Position numbers and translations under genes: made by a program | In this document: positions 36,396 to 45,951 of the stretch, in pieces | Position numbering within the stretch: position 1 is the first letter of the stretch | How the letters are laid out: each line of letters starts with the position of its first letter | Origin: Cytobacillus solani | Lineage (GTDB): Bacteria > Bacillota > Bacilli > Bacillales > Cytobacillaceae | Reading direction: 5' to 3' | Assembly: GCF_001420595.1 (NCBI RefSeq) | Contig: NZ_LJIX01000006.1 | Coordinates: 1,863,361 to 1,927,360, forward strand | Length of the DNA stretch: 64,000 nucleotides | Notes under the pieces: generated by a model | Told to the model about the DNA's origin: nothing | Database searches by the model: none | What the model saw: only the letters and a program-made list of their open reading frames with translations

Positions 36396-37712
36396 ATGGA
36401 ACTCGCTGATTTAATTGAAGAGATTGACCAATTGGATACATTTAAACGTTATGGGCGAGTGAAAAGGGTTGTCGGTTTGATGATTGAATCCCAGGGGCCA
36501 GAAAGTTCAATTGGGGATGTTTGTTATATTCATGTTGGACATAAACGAAAAAGAATCATAAAGGCTGAAGTTGTAGGGTTCAAGGATGAAGATGTCATTT
36601 TAATGCCTTATACATCGATCAATGATATTTCTCCTGGCAGTTTAGTTGAAGCTACTTCTAAACCATTAGAAATAAAAGTTGGAGCTCAATTAATTGGCTC
36701 GGTTCTTGATTCAGTTGGTCAGCCTTTAGATGGATCAGTGTTGCCGAAAGGACTTTCGTCCGTTCCAACAGACCAGGATCCGCCAAACCCGCTTCAAAGA
36801 CCGCCGATTTCTTCACCAATTGAAGTTGGTGTTCGCATGATTGATAGTCTGCTTACAATTGGAATTGGACAGCGTGTTGGAATATTTGCCGGCAGTGGCG
36901 TGGGGAAAAGTACGTTGCTTGGAATGGTAGCGAGGAATACGACGGCAGATTTAAATGTAATCGCGCTAATAGGGGAACGTGGAAGAGAAGTACGAGAATT
37001 TATTGAGAAGGATCTTGGACCAGAGGGCTTAAGCCGATCAATAGTTATTGTTGCCACATCAGACCAGCCTGCATTGATGCGAATAAAAGGTGCATTTACT
37101 GCTACAGCAATCGCTGAGTATTTTCGAGATAAAGGCTTGAATGTCATGATGATGATGGACTCTGTGACAAGGGTAGCAATGGCACAAAGAGAAATTGGAT
37201 TGGCAATCGGTGAGCCGCCAACAACAAAGGGGTATACACCTTCTGTATTTGCCATTCTGCCGAAGCTATTGGAAAGAACAGGTACAAATGAAAAAGGCTC
37301 AATTACGGCTATTTATACAGTTTTGGTTGATGGTGATGATATGAATGAGCCAATTGCGGACACAGTCCGTGGTATTTTAGACGGTCACTTTGTTCTTGAT
37401 CGTGCTTTAGCAAATAAAGGTCAGTACCCAGCTGTCAATGTCCTTAAAAGTGTCAGCAGGGTTATGAATAATATTGTAGATACGAATCATGTGAAATCTG
37501 CGGAAAAACTGCGGGAAATATTAAGTACTTATGTAAATTCTGAGGATTTAATTAATATTGGGGCATACAAGAAAGGCTCCTCAATGGATATTGATGAAGC
37601 AATCAGACTTTATCCAACGATCATTTCGTTCTTAAAACAGGCGACACATGAAAAGATCTCATTTCAGGAAAGTATTCAGCAATTATTTAGCCTAGTAGGG
37701 AAAGGAGAGTAA
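36396..37712 (+). CDS. fliI: Flagellar export ATPase FliI
   Basis: 438 aa; ATG 3 nt after fliH. An F1-beta-like ATPase: Walker A GIFAGSGVGKSTLLGM, GERGREVREFIEKDLG, Walker B VMMMMDSVTRVAMAQREIGL, and the dodecapeptide-type TSVFAILPKLLERTG equivalent (PSVFAILPKLLERTGTNEKG). The N-terminal segment (MELADLIEEIDQLDTFKRYG) binds FliH. It energises docking and unfolding of substrates at the export gate. Confidence 0.97.
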   Translation: MELADLIEEIDQLDTFKRYGRVKRVVGLMIESQGPESSIGDVCYIHVGHKRKRIIKAEVVGFKDEDVILMPYTSINDISPGSLVEATSKPLEIKVGAQLIGSVLDSVGQPLDGSVLPKGLSSVPTDQDPPNPLQRPPISSPIEVGVRMIDSLLTIGIGQRVGIFAGSGVGKSTLLGMVARNTTADLNVIALIGERGREVREFIEKDLGPEGLSRSIVIVATSDQPALMRIKGAFTATAIAEYFRDKGLNVMMMMDSVTRVAMAQREIGLAIGEPPTTKGYTPSVFAILPKLLERTGTNEKGSITAIYTVLVDGDDMNEPIADTVRGILDGHFVLDRALANKGQYPAVNVLKSVSRVMNNIVDTNHVKSAEKLREILSTYVNSEDLINIGAYKKGSSMDIDEAIRLYPTIISFLKQATHEKISFQESIQQLFSLVGKGE

Positions 37713-37717
37713 CTTTC

Positions 37718-38161
37718 GTGCATTATCAGTATAAATTCGCAAAAATTCTTTCTATTAAAGAAAGAGAAAAAGATGAAGCCTTTAATGTCTATAATCAGGC
37801 AGTGAAAAAATTCGAAGAGGCAGCTGAAAAGTTATATGGTCTACTAAAGAAAAAAGAAGATCTCGAAAGTTTCCAATCTGAAAGGCTTGTAAATGGAATA
37901 CATGTTCAGGAAATGAGGCACCATCAGCATTTTATCTATAATCTTGAAAAAACAATCAATCATTACCAGCAAATAGTTATCAATGCAAGAAACCATATGA
38001 ATTTTTATCAAGAAAAGCTGATGGAAAAGAATATAGAAGTGAAAAAGTATGAAAAGATTAAAGAAAAAGATTTTACGAATTTCACTGAAAATATGAAACT
38101 GCTGGAAGGCAAGCAAATGGATGATATCTCGATCCAGCAATATATGAGTCGGGGAAGTTAG
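37718..38161 (+). CDS. fliJ: Flagellar export chaperone FliJ
   Basis: 147 aa, GTG start with GGAGAG upstream. It is almost entirely coiled coil: YKFAKILSIKEREKDEAFNV, then EKLYGLLKKKEDLESFQSER and KKYEKIKEKDFTNFTENMKL. It has the FliJ length and position (between fliI and ylxF). It couples FliI to FlhA and escorts chaperones, like the gamma stalk of F1. Confidence 0.92.
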   Translation: MHYQYKFAKILSIKEREKDEAFNVYNQAVKKFEEAAEKLYGLLKKKEDLESFQSERLVNGIHVQEMRHHQHFIYNLEKTINHYQQIVINARNHMNFYQEKLMEKNIEVKKYEKIKEKDFTNFTENMKLLEGKQMDDISIQQYMSRGS

Positions 38162-38169
38162 GTGATAGC

Positions 38170-38772
38170 GTGGACAAAGTTGCAGAAGAATTAGAATCAA
38201 AAAAAACATCAAGGTTCCAAAGCTTCATATTTGTTGTCCTTATTCCGCTGTTATTTACCATAACGGTCGCCCTCATTGTGATGACTATTCTTGGTTACAA
38301 TGTATTTGAATTAACAAAGGAATACGGACAAAAAATCCCATTTATTTCATCCGCAATTTCAGATGATGATTCCGACTCAGCGAAGGATATTGAGACAAAA
38401 ATGATCGAGCTTGAGGCGGAAATTAAAGACCGTGAAGCCAAGATTACAAAGCTTGAAACAGAATTAGAGAGCAAGGATCAGGAAATTTCAAGAGCAGAGC
38501 TTGAAAAGGAGCAGCTTGAAGCGGAAATTGAAGAACTGACCGCAATGAAAGAAGAGAATAAACGAGCCTTCAAGGATATAGTCAAAACATACGAAACGAT
38601 CTCGGCAAAAAAGGCAGCTCCTATCCTTTCACAAATGAGTGAGACAGAAGCATTGGAAATATTAACGAATTTAAAGTCAGATAAACTTGCGGAAATTATG
38701 GAAAAAATGGAACCAGAGGATGCTGCAAGATATACGGAGCTTTTAACAGCTGATATTGAAGAAAGTGAATAG
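38170..38772 (+). CDS. ylxF: YlxF, MotE-like coiled-coil membrane protein
   Basis: 200 aa, GTG start with AGGTGATAG. A basic N-terminus, one membrane helix (FVVLIPLLFTITVALIVMTI, about 18-40), then a long coiled coil (IETKMIELEAEIKDREAKIT ... AEIEELTAMKEENKRAF). The C-terminal MgtE-N/MotE-type domain is KKAAPILSQMSETEALEILT, KLAEIMEKMEPEDAARYTEL. Conserved between fliJ and fliK in Bacillus; related MotE proteins act as chaperones for MotC or the motor. The exact role of YlxF is unproven. Confidence 0.88.
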   Translation: MDKVAEELESKKTSRFQSFIFVVLIPLLFTITVALIVMTILGYNVFELTKEYGQKIPFISSAISDDDSDSAKDIETKMIELEAEIKDREAKITKLETELESKDQEISRAELEKEQLEAEIEELTAMKEENKRAFKDIVKTYETISAKKAAPILSQMSETEALEILTNLKSDKLAEIMEKMEPEDAARYTELLTADIEESE

Positions 38773-38802
38773 ACAATCTATTCATTGAAGGGAGGTGAAA
38801 AA

Positions 38803-40089
38803 GTGGAGATTGCAAGTTTAGGGACAATCCATTCTCTTGTGTCGACAGCAGGAGGAAATGCAACGGATGCAGGTAAAGGCACTAATGGTTTTTCAACCGT
38901 ATTTGCTAATTTGATGGCTGGAGCTTCACAGTCTTCTAATAGTCAGCCAGTTAATGAGCAAGTAAATGAACTTACAGGTGAAGAACTTGCTGGACTCGTT
39001 CAATTTTTGCAAATGAATGATATTCTAGAACTCGAAAATGGAAGCGATCTGTTAGGGAAAACAATGCTACAAAGTGATGTCGATGCTGTTTCTCTTATCC
39101 AAGAACAATTAAATATGTCTGCAGAAGAGCTGTTGCAGCTGTTAACTAAGCTTTACAATCAATTAACTTCTGCAAATGAAGATTTAACTGCTAAGGATTT
39201 ATTAAATAAGATAGAGGGAGAAACTGCACACAAAGATTTGAATGAAGCGATTTTATCGCTATTAGAAGTAATCTCATCCCTGCAAATCCATAATGTAAAG
39301 CTCGAGCCTGATAAAGAATTTGGTCAAGCGATGAAGGCGGTAAAGCTTTTTGATCTATTAGCAGCACAACAAGATTCATTCGGAAATGAAACTAGACTAA
39401 GAGAGTTAATTAAGAGTATAAAAGAAAAGCTAGAATTAAAAATAACAACTCAACCATCAATCGCAAAGGAAGAGTATTTACAAAAAACATTTAATAATCT
39501 TGTTCAAGAAATGAACACAAAAAATCCCGTATTATCTGGTACTGAATTCAGTACTGAGAATATGACAAAGGGCTTAACGAAAACGGATAGTGTTCATCCA
39601 GGATTTTTACAATTCCAACAGCTTTCAAAGCCTGAACAATTGACACTGATGACAAGTGCACAAAGACCTGTATCTGCTGAACAATTAATTGAACAGTTTG
39701 AATCTATTCTCTCTAGAAGTAAATTTATAAATAGCGGCGGTACACAGAAGCTATTTATTAAATTAAATCCTGAGCATTTAGGTGCACTCAGAGTTGAATT
39801 AATTCAAAAGGATTCGATGATTATTGCAAGAATTCTAACCTCTACCTCCGTTGCCAAGGATATGATGGAATCACAGCTAAATGGATTAAAACATGCCTTT
39901 AGTTCTCAAAACATTCAAATTGAAAGAGTAGAAATCGCTCAACAGTTTACGAGTCAAGAACGTACGTTTAACCGTGAGCAGCAGCAACAACAAGAAAGAC
40001 AACAGCCAAGGGAAGAACAAAAGGAACAGCAATCTAATGGTGATTTTACAAACTCATTTGAAGAAGCACTTCTTAATACTGAAGCTTAG
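38803..40089 (+). CDS. fliK: Flagellar hook-length control protein FliK
   Basis: 428 aa. GTG 38803 is chosen, 6 nt after GGGAGGTG. The N-terminal two thirds is an unfolded, helix-poor ruler (Ser/Thr/Gln-rich). The C-terminal Flg_hook domain, about residues 300-395, has QKLFIKLNPEHLGALRVELI and MESQLNGLKHAFSSQNIQIE. The tail is glutamine-rich (REQQQQQERQQPREEQKEQQ). It measures the hook and triggers the FlhB switch to filament export. flgD follows after 12 nt. Confidence 0.93.
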   Translation: MEIASLGTIHSLVSTAGGNATDAGKGTNGFSTVFANLMAGASQSSNSQPVNEQVNELTGEELAGLVQFLQMNDILELENGSDLLGKTMLQSDVDAVSLIQEQLNMSAEELLQLLTKLYNQLTSANEDLTAKDLLNKIEGETAHKDLNEAILSLLEVISSLQIHNVKLEPDKEFGQAMKAVKLFDLLAAQQDSFGNETRLRELIKSIKEKLELKITTQPSIAKEEYLQKTFNNLVQEMNTKNPVLSGTEFSTENMTKGLTKTDSVHPGFLQFQQLSKPEQLTLMTSAQRPVSAEQLIEQFESILSRSKFINSGGTQKLFIKLNPEHLGALRVELIQKDSMIIARILTSTSVAKDMMESQLNGLKHAFSSQNIQIERVEIAQQFTSQERTFNREQQQQQERQQPREEQKEQQSNGDFTNSFEEALLNTEA

Positions 40090-40101
40090 GTGTGATATGA
40101 A

Positions 40102-40737
40102 ATGACAAATACAATCGATTCTTCGTTGCTTCTATCTGAATATCAGAAAAAGCAGCGAAAAACAGGTTCAGACATTCTAGGTAAAGATGATTTTCTTAAA
40201 ATATTAATGGTTCAGCTTCAAAACCAAGACCCTACGAATCCAATGCAGGATAAAGATTTTATTGCCCAAATGGCGACATTTTCTACATTAGAGCAAATAA
40301 CGAATATGAGCAAGACGATGGAGAACTTTGTAAAAGTTCAAGAACAAAGTCAAATCATTGCATATAACCAATTTGTCGGAAAAGATGTTACTTGGCATAA
40401 GCTGACTCCATCCAAGGAGCAAGGTAAGGAACCTGTGATTGAAGAGGGAACAGGTCGAGTGGCTTCCGTTCAATTCAAAGATAATAGTGTCATCTTTATA
40501 CTTGATGATGGAACAAAGCTTGAACCGGCTAATATCTCTCAAATCAATGAAACATCGAAAGAAAATGCGATGGTACAGGCAAGTATGATGATTGGCAAGA
40601 AAGTTACTTTCTTAGGTGAAGATAAGGAAGAAAAAACTGCAATTGTTAAATCAGTTTCATTCAAGGATGGGAAAACAGTTTTTCAATTAGAGGATGGAAC
40701 GACAATCTCTTCATCGCAGATTACAAAAATTGAATAA
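40102..40737 (+). CDS. flgD: Flagellar hook cap protein FlgD
   Basis: 211 aa; a weak site (TAGGTGTGATATGAA) before ATG. The conserved N-terminal block DILGKDDFLKILMVQLQNQD, PTNPMQDKDFIAQMATFSTL, EQITNMSKTM is the FlgD signature. The C-terminal part has two short Tudor/FlgD-like repeats (VRVASVQFKDNSVIFILDDG-like; IVKSVSFKDGKTVFQLEDGT). It caps the growing hook and is removed on completion. Confidence 0.95.
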   Translation: MTNTIDSSLLLSEYQKKQRKTGSDILGKDDFLKILMVQLQNQDPTNPMQDKDFIAQMATFSTLEQITNMSKTMENFVKVQEQSQIIAYNQFVGKDVTWHKLTPSKEQGKEPVIEEGTGRVASVQFKDNSVIFILDDGTKLEPANISQINETSKENAMVQASMMIGKKVTFLGEDKEEKTAIVKSVSFKDGKTVFQLEDGTTISSSQITKIE

Positions 40738-40755
40738 TACTTAGGAAGTGATTGA

Positions 40756-41145
40756 ATGGATAAAATGATGTTTCATCCGATTCAATCAAAGGCCGTTAGT
40801 AAACCCAAACCAACTTCGGTTAATCAAATCCTTCAATCGAACAATAAATTTTCTGTTCATTTTCAACATGCATTACAAACGGACAGTAAATTAACTGTAA
40901 GCAAGCATGCGAAGGAGCGCCTGCTTCAAAGGGGAATACATATTAATGAGGCGCGCTGGAATCAGATTGAAGAAAAAGTTCAAGAAGCAAAAAACAAGGG
41001 TGTAAAGGAATCACTCGTACTGCTTAAGGATGCGGCATTAATTGTCAGTGCAAAAAACAATACGGTGATAACGGCAATGGATCGGGAAGAAGCCCGAACA
41101 CAAATTTTTACCAATATCAATGGCACGATACTTTTAGATCAATAA
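40756..41145 (+). CDS. Flagellar operon protein, TIGR02530 family
   Basis: 129 aa, with AGGAAGTGA before ATG. The block LTVSKHAKERLLQRGIHINE, then KVQEAKNKGVKESLVLLKDA, ALIVSAKNNTVITAMDREEA and IFTNINGTILLD defines TIGR02530. The family occurs next to flgD and flgE in Firmicutes and Thermotogae. Its role is not known; the position suggests hook assembly. B. subtilis 168 lacks an obvious copy at this site, as far as I recall. Confidence 0.85.
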   Translation: MDKMMFHPIQSKAVSKPKPTSVNQILQSNNKFSVHFQHALQTDSKLTVSKHAKERLLQRGIHINEARWNQIEEKVQEAKNKGVKESLVLLKDAALIVSAKNNTVITAMDREEARTQIFTNINGTILLDQ

Positions 41146-41226
41146 ATCGATGGCTGGACCTGTAAAAGGAAGCCATGGCTTGTGGAATGACTGAAGCAAG
41201 CCGTATATGAGAGGAGTAACTAATAA

Positions 41227-42429
41227 ATGCTACGTTCAATGTACTCAGGGATAAGCGGAATGAAAAACTTCCAAACAAAGCTAGACGTAATCGGTAATAA
41301 TATTGCTAACGTAAATACTTACGGCTTTAAAAAAGGTCGTGTCACATTTAAAGATACAATGAACCAAATGGTTGCGGGTGCTAGTGCGGCAACAGACAAT
41401 CGCGGTGGAACTAATCCAATGCAAATTGGGCTTGGCTCAGCATTAGCAACGATAGATACCATTCATACTGGTTCTAGTTTACAATCTACTGGTCGTGCAC
41501 TTGATTTAGGAATTGATGGAGATGGATATTTTGTAGTTAAACAAGGTGATCAGATTTTATATACTAGAGCAGGAAATTTTTATGTTGATGATAATGGAAC
41601 TCTAGTTAATTCAGATGGTCTTAAAGTACAAGCATATAAATCGGGGGTACTTGAAGATATTGTTGTAAATGTGAATGCTACATTACCTGCACTAGCAACT
41701 AATGAAATAAAATTAAATGGTAGTTTGCCAGATCCGTCAACGTTAAAACCTGGTGCAGGCAGTGATGTTCAACAGATGAAGATTGTTGATGAAAAAGGTG
41801 TTGAACATACTCTAGACTATCAATATGTTGTCGATGCTGCTGGGACTGGCTGGGAAGTTAAGATTACAAATCAAAAATCTACAACTGATCCAAAAGCGAG
41901 TATATCAGTTGCATTAGCATATGATGCAACAAATAAAACTTATACTGCACCTGCTGATATAGATTTAGCAACACTCGAGTTAACGGATGCAGGAACTGCT
42001 AAAATTAATGTTGATAAACTTAAACAAGATGGAGATTCAATCACAGCACAGGCTAATCCTAACGGGAATTTATCCGGAAAATTAGAAAGTTTTAATATTG
42101 GTCCTACTGGTGAAGTAAATGGTGTGTATTCAAATGGCCAGATTAGAAGCCTTGGAACAGTTGCACTCGCAAAATTCAGTAATACTTCAGGACTTCTAAA
42201 GGCGGGGAATAACTTATTCCAAGAAACGATTAACTCTGGTACTGCAAATATTAATGTTCCCGGCAGTGGCCGAGGATCAATTGCAGCGGGATCGCTAGAA
42301 ATGTCCAACGTCGATCTTTCCGAAGAATTCACTGAAATGATCGTAACTCAACGTGGGTTCCAAGCGAACACACGTATCATCACAACATCTGACGAAATCC
42401 TGCAAGAGTTAGTTAACTTAAAACGATAG
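41227..42429 (+). CDS. flgE: Flagellar hook protein FlgE
   Basis: 400 aa; GAGAGGAG before ATG. N-terminal MLRSMYSGISGMKNFQTKLD, VIGNNIANVNTYGFKKGRVT. The flagellar basal-body signature continues ALDLGIDGDGYFVVKQGDQI, LYTRAGNFYVDDNGTLVNSD. The C-terminus is SLEMSNVDLSEEFTEMIVTQ, RGFQANTRIITTSDEILQEL. The central surface-exposed region, about residues 150-300, is variable and Thr/Ala-rich. Older Bacillus annotation calls this gene flgG, but the size and position after flgD fit FlgE. Confidence 0.93.
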   Translation: MLRSMYSGISGMKNFQTKLDVIGNNIANVNTYGFKKGRVTFKDTMNQMVAGASAATDNRGGTNPMQIGLGSALATIDTIHTGSSLQSTGRALDLGIDGDGYFVVKQGDQILYTRAGNFYVDDNGTLVNSDGLKVQAYKSGVLEDIVVNVNATLPALATNEIKLNGSLPDPSTLKPGAGSDVQQMKIVDEKGVEHTLDYQYVVDAAGTGWEVKITNQKSTTDPKASISVALAYDATNKTYTAPADIDLATLELTDAGTAKINVDKLKQDGDSITAQANPNGNLSGKLESFNIGPTGEVNGVYSNGQIRSLGTVALAKFSNTSGLLKAGNNLFQETINSGTANINVPGSGRGSIAAGSLEMSNVDLSEEFTEMIVTQRGFQANTRIITTSDEILQELVNLKR

Positions 42430-42482
42430 GCTAAGGGAGGGACAGGGTCAGAAGCATAAGCTTTTTGGCCCTGAATAAAACA

Positions 42483-42704
42483 TTGATAAAGGTAACGCGT
42501 TTAAATGGGAAAGAGTTTGTATTAAATGCTGTTTTTATTGAAGTAGTCGAATCTTTTCCTGATACGACGATTACGCTAACGAATGGGCGGAAATATGTCG
42601 TGAAGGAATCAGAGGAAGCAGTCGTGAAGCTAGTAAAAGATTTCTATCAATCTGTAAGCCTTCTAGGGCATCAGCATGTGGGGGAAGATGAAGATGAAGA
42701 ATAA
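42483..42704 (+). CDS. swrD: SwrD/FlbD-type flagellar protein
   Basis: 73 aa from TTG 42483, reading (M)[56 protein letters not shown]. This is the FlbD (YlzI) family between flgE and fliL; SwrD raises motor power in B. subtilis. No good ribosome binding site precedes this codon. An in-frame TTG at 42465 is an alternative, but GGGAGGGACAGG lies 18 or more bases before it. The acidic end overlaps fliL by about 10 nt. Confidence 0.85.
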   Translation: MIKVTRLNGKEFVLNAVFIEVVESFPDTTITLTNGRKYVVKESEEAVVKLVKDFYQSVSLLGHQHVGEDEDEE

Positions 42705-43125
42705 TAAGCTTGTAATGATTATGATAATTATGCTTGTTGCCATTACCCTAGTTGGTGCTGTTGCAGTTATTGTTGTCAAGCAGCTTAATAATGATGGTTC
42801 AGGTCCAAAAGAACCTTCGATTGATGAAGTTTTGGAAGCATCTGTTGATGTTCCGCAACTAACAACAAATTTAGCAAGCAATGATTTTATTCGTATTTCT
42901 TTCAAGATTCAAACTGATAACAAAAAAGCAAAAGAAGAATTAGAGAAAAGAGATTTTCAAGTAAAGGATATTATTATCCAAGAACTTTCAGAAATGACCG
43001 CTGAAGATATCCAGGGAAAAGAAGGTCAAATGAAGTTAAAAGAGGCATTAAAAGGGAAAATAAACGGCCTCATGCAAAAGGGCAAGGTTGAAGAGGTCTA
43101 TATCACTGAATCTCTCCTCCAATAG
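42694..43125 (+). CDS. fliL: Flagellar basal-body associated protein FliL
   Basis: 143 aa. Of three close ATGs (42676, 42688, 42694) the last is best spaced from GGGGGAAG. One N-terminal membrane helix ([20 protein letters not shown]) and an extracytoplasmic SPFH-like domain ([52 protein letters not shown]). It supports stator function. A 129-base gap to fliM follows, with no gene seen. Confidence 0.92.
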   Translation: MKNNKLVMIMIIMLVAITLVGAVAVIVVKQLNNDGSGPKEPSIDEVLEASVDVPQLTTNLASNDFIRISFKIQTDNKKAKEELEKRDFQVKDIIIQELSEMTAEDIQGKEGQMKLKEALKGKINGLMQKGKVEEVYITESLLQ

Positions 43126-43254
43126 CAAATAGTACCGATATGAGTGCATGCTTTATTCTGATATGATGTTGCATGGCGTTAAGAAATGCACAAGTTAATG
43201 AACGGCACAGCATTCGTGAAATGAGCCATAGTTTTTTACTGGAGGTGAGGGAAC

Positions 43255-44256
43255 GTGTCCGGAGAAGTTTTATCACAAAATGAAATAGATGCCCTATTGT
43301 CTGCATTATCTACTGGTGAGATGGATGCAGACGAATTGAAGAAAGAACAAACCGAGAAGAAAGTAAAAGTGTACGATTTCAAACGAGCACTGCGATTTTC
43401 AAAAGATCAAATTAGAAGTTTAACAAGGATCCATGATAATTTTGCTCGTCTTTTGACGACATTCTTTTCTGCTCAATTAAGAACGTACGTCCAAATTACG
43501 GTTGCATCTGCCGACCAAATCCCGTACGAAGAATTTATTCGTTCCATTCCAAAAATGACCATTTTAAATGTGTTCGAAGTGCCGCCTTTGGATGGTAGAA
43601 TTCTAATGGAGGTTAACCCGAACATTGCGTATGCATTGATGGATCGAATGATGGGTGGAAAAGGGACAAGCGTCAATAATGTTGAGAATTTAACAGAAAT
43701 TGAAACGAAAATAATGTCTAATACGTTTGAACGTGCATTCGAAAACTATCTAGAGGCTTGGAGCACAATCGTTGAAATGGAACCCCTATTGACGGATTTT
43801 GAGGTAAATCCTCAATTCTTATCAATGGTTTCACCGAATGAAACTGTTGTTGTTATCTCGTTAAATACAACTATTGGCGAAACAAGCGGAATGATGAATA
43901 TTTGTATACCGCATGTTGTTCTAGAACCAATTATTCCTATGCTATCTGCCCACTATTATATGCAGACAGATAAAAAGGATCGCGTACCAGAAGAAATAGA
44001 AAGATTAGAAAAACATATTCAAAATGCAGAAGTTTCAGTTGTCAGTGAACTTGGTAATTCAGAAATAAGCATCGAGGATTTCTTAATGTTAGATATAGGG
44101 GATGTAATTGAGTTGAACAAGCAAATTGAACAACCGCTCATTATTAAAGTAGGAGATATTCCGAAATTTATTGGACAACCAGGGAAAGTAAACAAAAAAC
44201 TAGCCATTCAAGTATTGGATATAGTGAAAGGGGGAGACGACGATGATGAGCGGTGA
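43255..44256 (+). CDS. fliM: Flagellar motor switch protein FliM
   Basis: 333 aa, GTG start after GGAGGTGAGGG. The CheY-P binding peptide LSQNEIDALLSALSTGE is at residues 6-22. The CheC-like middle domain has RSLTRIHDNFARLLTTFFSA, GRILMEVNPNIAYALMDRMM, GGKGTSVN. A C-terminal SpoA domain (IEDFLMLDIGDVIELNKQIE ... VGDIPKFIGQPGKVNKKLAI) completes it. It forms the C-ring and overlaps fliY by 14 nt. Confidence 0.97.
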   Translation: MSGEVLSQNEIDALLSALSTGEMDADELKKEQTEKKVKVYDFKRALRFSKDQIRSLTRIHDNFARLLTTFFSAQLRTYVQITVASADQIPYEEFIRSIPKMTILNVFEVPPLDGRILMEVNPNIAYALMDRMMGGKGTSVNNVENLTEIETKIMSNTFERAFENYLEAWSTIVEMEPLLTDFEVNPQFLSMVSPNETVVVISLNTTIGETSGMMNICIPHVVLEPIIPMLSAHYYMQTDKKDRVPEEIERLEKHIQNAEVSVVSELGNSEISIEDFLMLDIGDVIELNKQIEQPLIIKVGDIPKFIGQPGKVNKKLAIQVLDIVKGGDDDDER

Positions 44257-45541
44257 TATGCTTTCACAAGATGAAATCGATGCTCTATTACGTGGTGGTG
44301 ATGATGAGGACACTGAAGAAATGATGGATGATTCCTTTGTTGTTGAAGATTATCTTTCAAGTATCGAGGAAGATGCTCTAGGAGAAATCGGAAATATTTC
44401 ATTTGGTAGTTCAGCTACAGCTTTATCCACCTTACTAAATCAAAAAGTGGATATTACAACGCCGACAGTAACTGTCATCTCACAAAAAAAATTACAAGAG
44501 GAATTCCCTCATCCATATGTTGCGATTCAAGTTAGTTATACAGAAGGATTCTATGGAAGTAATTTATTAGTCATTAAACAAGAGGACGCAGCTATTATTG
44601 CAGATTTAATGCTGGGTGGGGATGGACAAAATCCATCTGATTTGATGGGGGAAATTCAGTTAAGTGCTGTTCAGGAAGCAATGAACCAAATGATGGGTTC
44701 AGCAGCAACTTCGATGTCAACCATTTTTAGCAAGAAGGTAGATATATCTCCACCAATGATAGATGTGTTGGATGTACAACAAGGGGCAGGGACCGATAAA
44801 ATACCTAATGAAGATATTTTGGTGAAAATATCTTTCCGATTAAAAATTGGTGACTTAATTGATTCAAATATTATGCAGCTATTGCCGCTTCATTTTGCAA
44901 AAGGCCTAGTTGAAGAATTACTAAATCCTGGTGGTGCAGAATCAACTGATTCCAACGTAATAGATGAAGTTAACACACCTGCATATGCACAGCCAACGCA
45001 GCCAGATATTTCTTTTGATAAACAGCCAGCTGGACAGGATTACGGGTATAACCAGCCACAAAATATGCAGAATGAACCTGTGTATCAACAGGGCAGCTAC
45101 CAACAGCAGCCAATGCCTGCTTATCAGCAAGCACCCTATGGCTATCAACCGTCATATCAGCAAGCTGGTCAGCATAGTGGACCACAGCATTTTGGCTCAG
45201 CTTTTCCGGAAGCACCAAAAGCGAATGTGCAGCCTGCAGTATTTTCAAATTTTGAGCCAGTTCATCTTCAAGAGTCTGAATCAAAGAATTTAAATATGCT
45301 ACTCGACATTCCACTTCAAGTTACAGTGGAGCTTGGCAGAACAAAACGATCTGTGAAGGAAATTCTTGAGCTATCAGCGGGATCCATTATTGAACTTGAT
45401 AAACTCGCAGGTGAGCCGGTAGATATCCTAGTAAATAACCGTCTAATTGCCCAAGGTGAGGTTGTCGTTATTGATGAAAACTTTGGAGTAAGGGTTACGG
45501 ATATTATTAGTCAAAGTGATCGTTTAAAAAAACTTAGATAA
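44243..45541 (+). CDS. fliY: Motor switch phosphatase FliY
   Basis: 432 aa; starts at ATG 44243 (or 44246) after GGGGGAGACGA. An N-terminal CheY-P peptide (MLSQDEIDALLRGGDDEDTE) is followed by two CheC-like phosphatase helices with DALGEIGNISFGSSATALST and QEAMNQMMGSAATSMSTIFS. Then comes a Gln/Tyr/Pro-rich linker (about residues 245-316) and a C-terminal SpoA/FliN domain (LDIPLQVTVELGRTKRSVKE ... DKLAGEPVDILVNNRLIAQG). It acts as FliN and dephosphorylates CheY at the switch. Confidence 0.96.
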   Translation: MMSGDMLSQDEIDALLRGGDDEDTEEMMDDSFVVEDYLSSIEEDALGEIGNISFGSSATALSTLLNQKVDITTPTVTVISQKKLQEEFPHPYVAIQVSYTEGFYGSNLLVIKQEDAAIIADLMLGGDGQNPSDLMGEIQLSAVQEAMNQMMGSAATSMSTIFSKKVDISPPMIDVLDVQQGAGTDKIPNEDILVKISFRLKIGDLIDSNIMQLLPLHFAKGLVEELLNPGGAESTDSNVIDEVNTPAYAQPTQPDISFDKQPAGQDYGYNQPQNMQNEPVYQQGSYQQQPMPAYQQAPYGYQPSYQQAGQHSGPQHFGSAFPEAPKANVQPAVFSNFEPVHLQESESKNLNMLLDIPLQVTVELGRTKRSVKEILELSAGSIIELDKLAGEPVDILVNNRLIAQGEVVVIDENFGVRVTDIISQSDRLKKLR

Positions 45542-45560
45542 TGCATGGGGGTAATGAGAA

Positions 45561-45923
45561 ATGGCGCAAAAAATTTTAATTGTTGATGATGCAGCATTTA
45601 TGAGAATGATGATTAAAGACATTCTTACAAAAAATGGGTATGAAGTAGTTGGGGAAGCTGCTGATGGTGTACAAGCTGTGGATAAATATAAAGAATTTCA
45701 ACCAGATTTAGTGACAATGGATATTACGATGCCTGAAATGGATGGAATTACAGCATTAAAAGAAATAAAGAAAATTAATCCTAATGCAAAAGTGCTTATG
45801 TGTTCTGCAATGGGCCAACAAGCAATGGTAATTGATGCTATTCAGGCTGGTGCAAAAGACTTTATTGTTAAACCTTTCCAGGCTGATCGTGTTATTGAAG
45901 CAATCTCGAAAACTTTAGGATAA
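45561..45923 (+). CDS. cheY: Chemotaxis response regulator CheY
   Basis: 120 aa; single receiver domain with the acidic pair DD9-10, phospho-acceptor Asp54 (LVTMDITMPEMDG), a Ser/Thr switch residue in VLMCSAMG and Lys in DFIVKPFQ. GGGGGTAATGAG precedes ATG. Phosphorylated by CheA, it binds FliM and FliY; in Bacillus this promotes counter-clockwise running. Confidence 0.97.
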   Translation: MAQKILIVDDAAFMRMMIKDILTKNGYEVVGEAADGVQAVDKYKEFQPDLVTMDITMPEMDGITALKEIKKINPNAKVLMCSAMGQQAMVIDAIQAGAKDFIVKPFQADRVIEAISKTLG

Positions 45924-45951
45924 TAATCTATTGATTAGAGGGTGCAGAATA

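Noticed and set aside
43126-43254. CCGATAT sequence in the fliL-fliM gap as a sigma-D promoter
   Set aside because: The -10-like word lacks a TAAA box at the required 15-nt distance.
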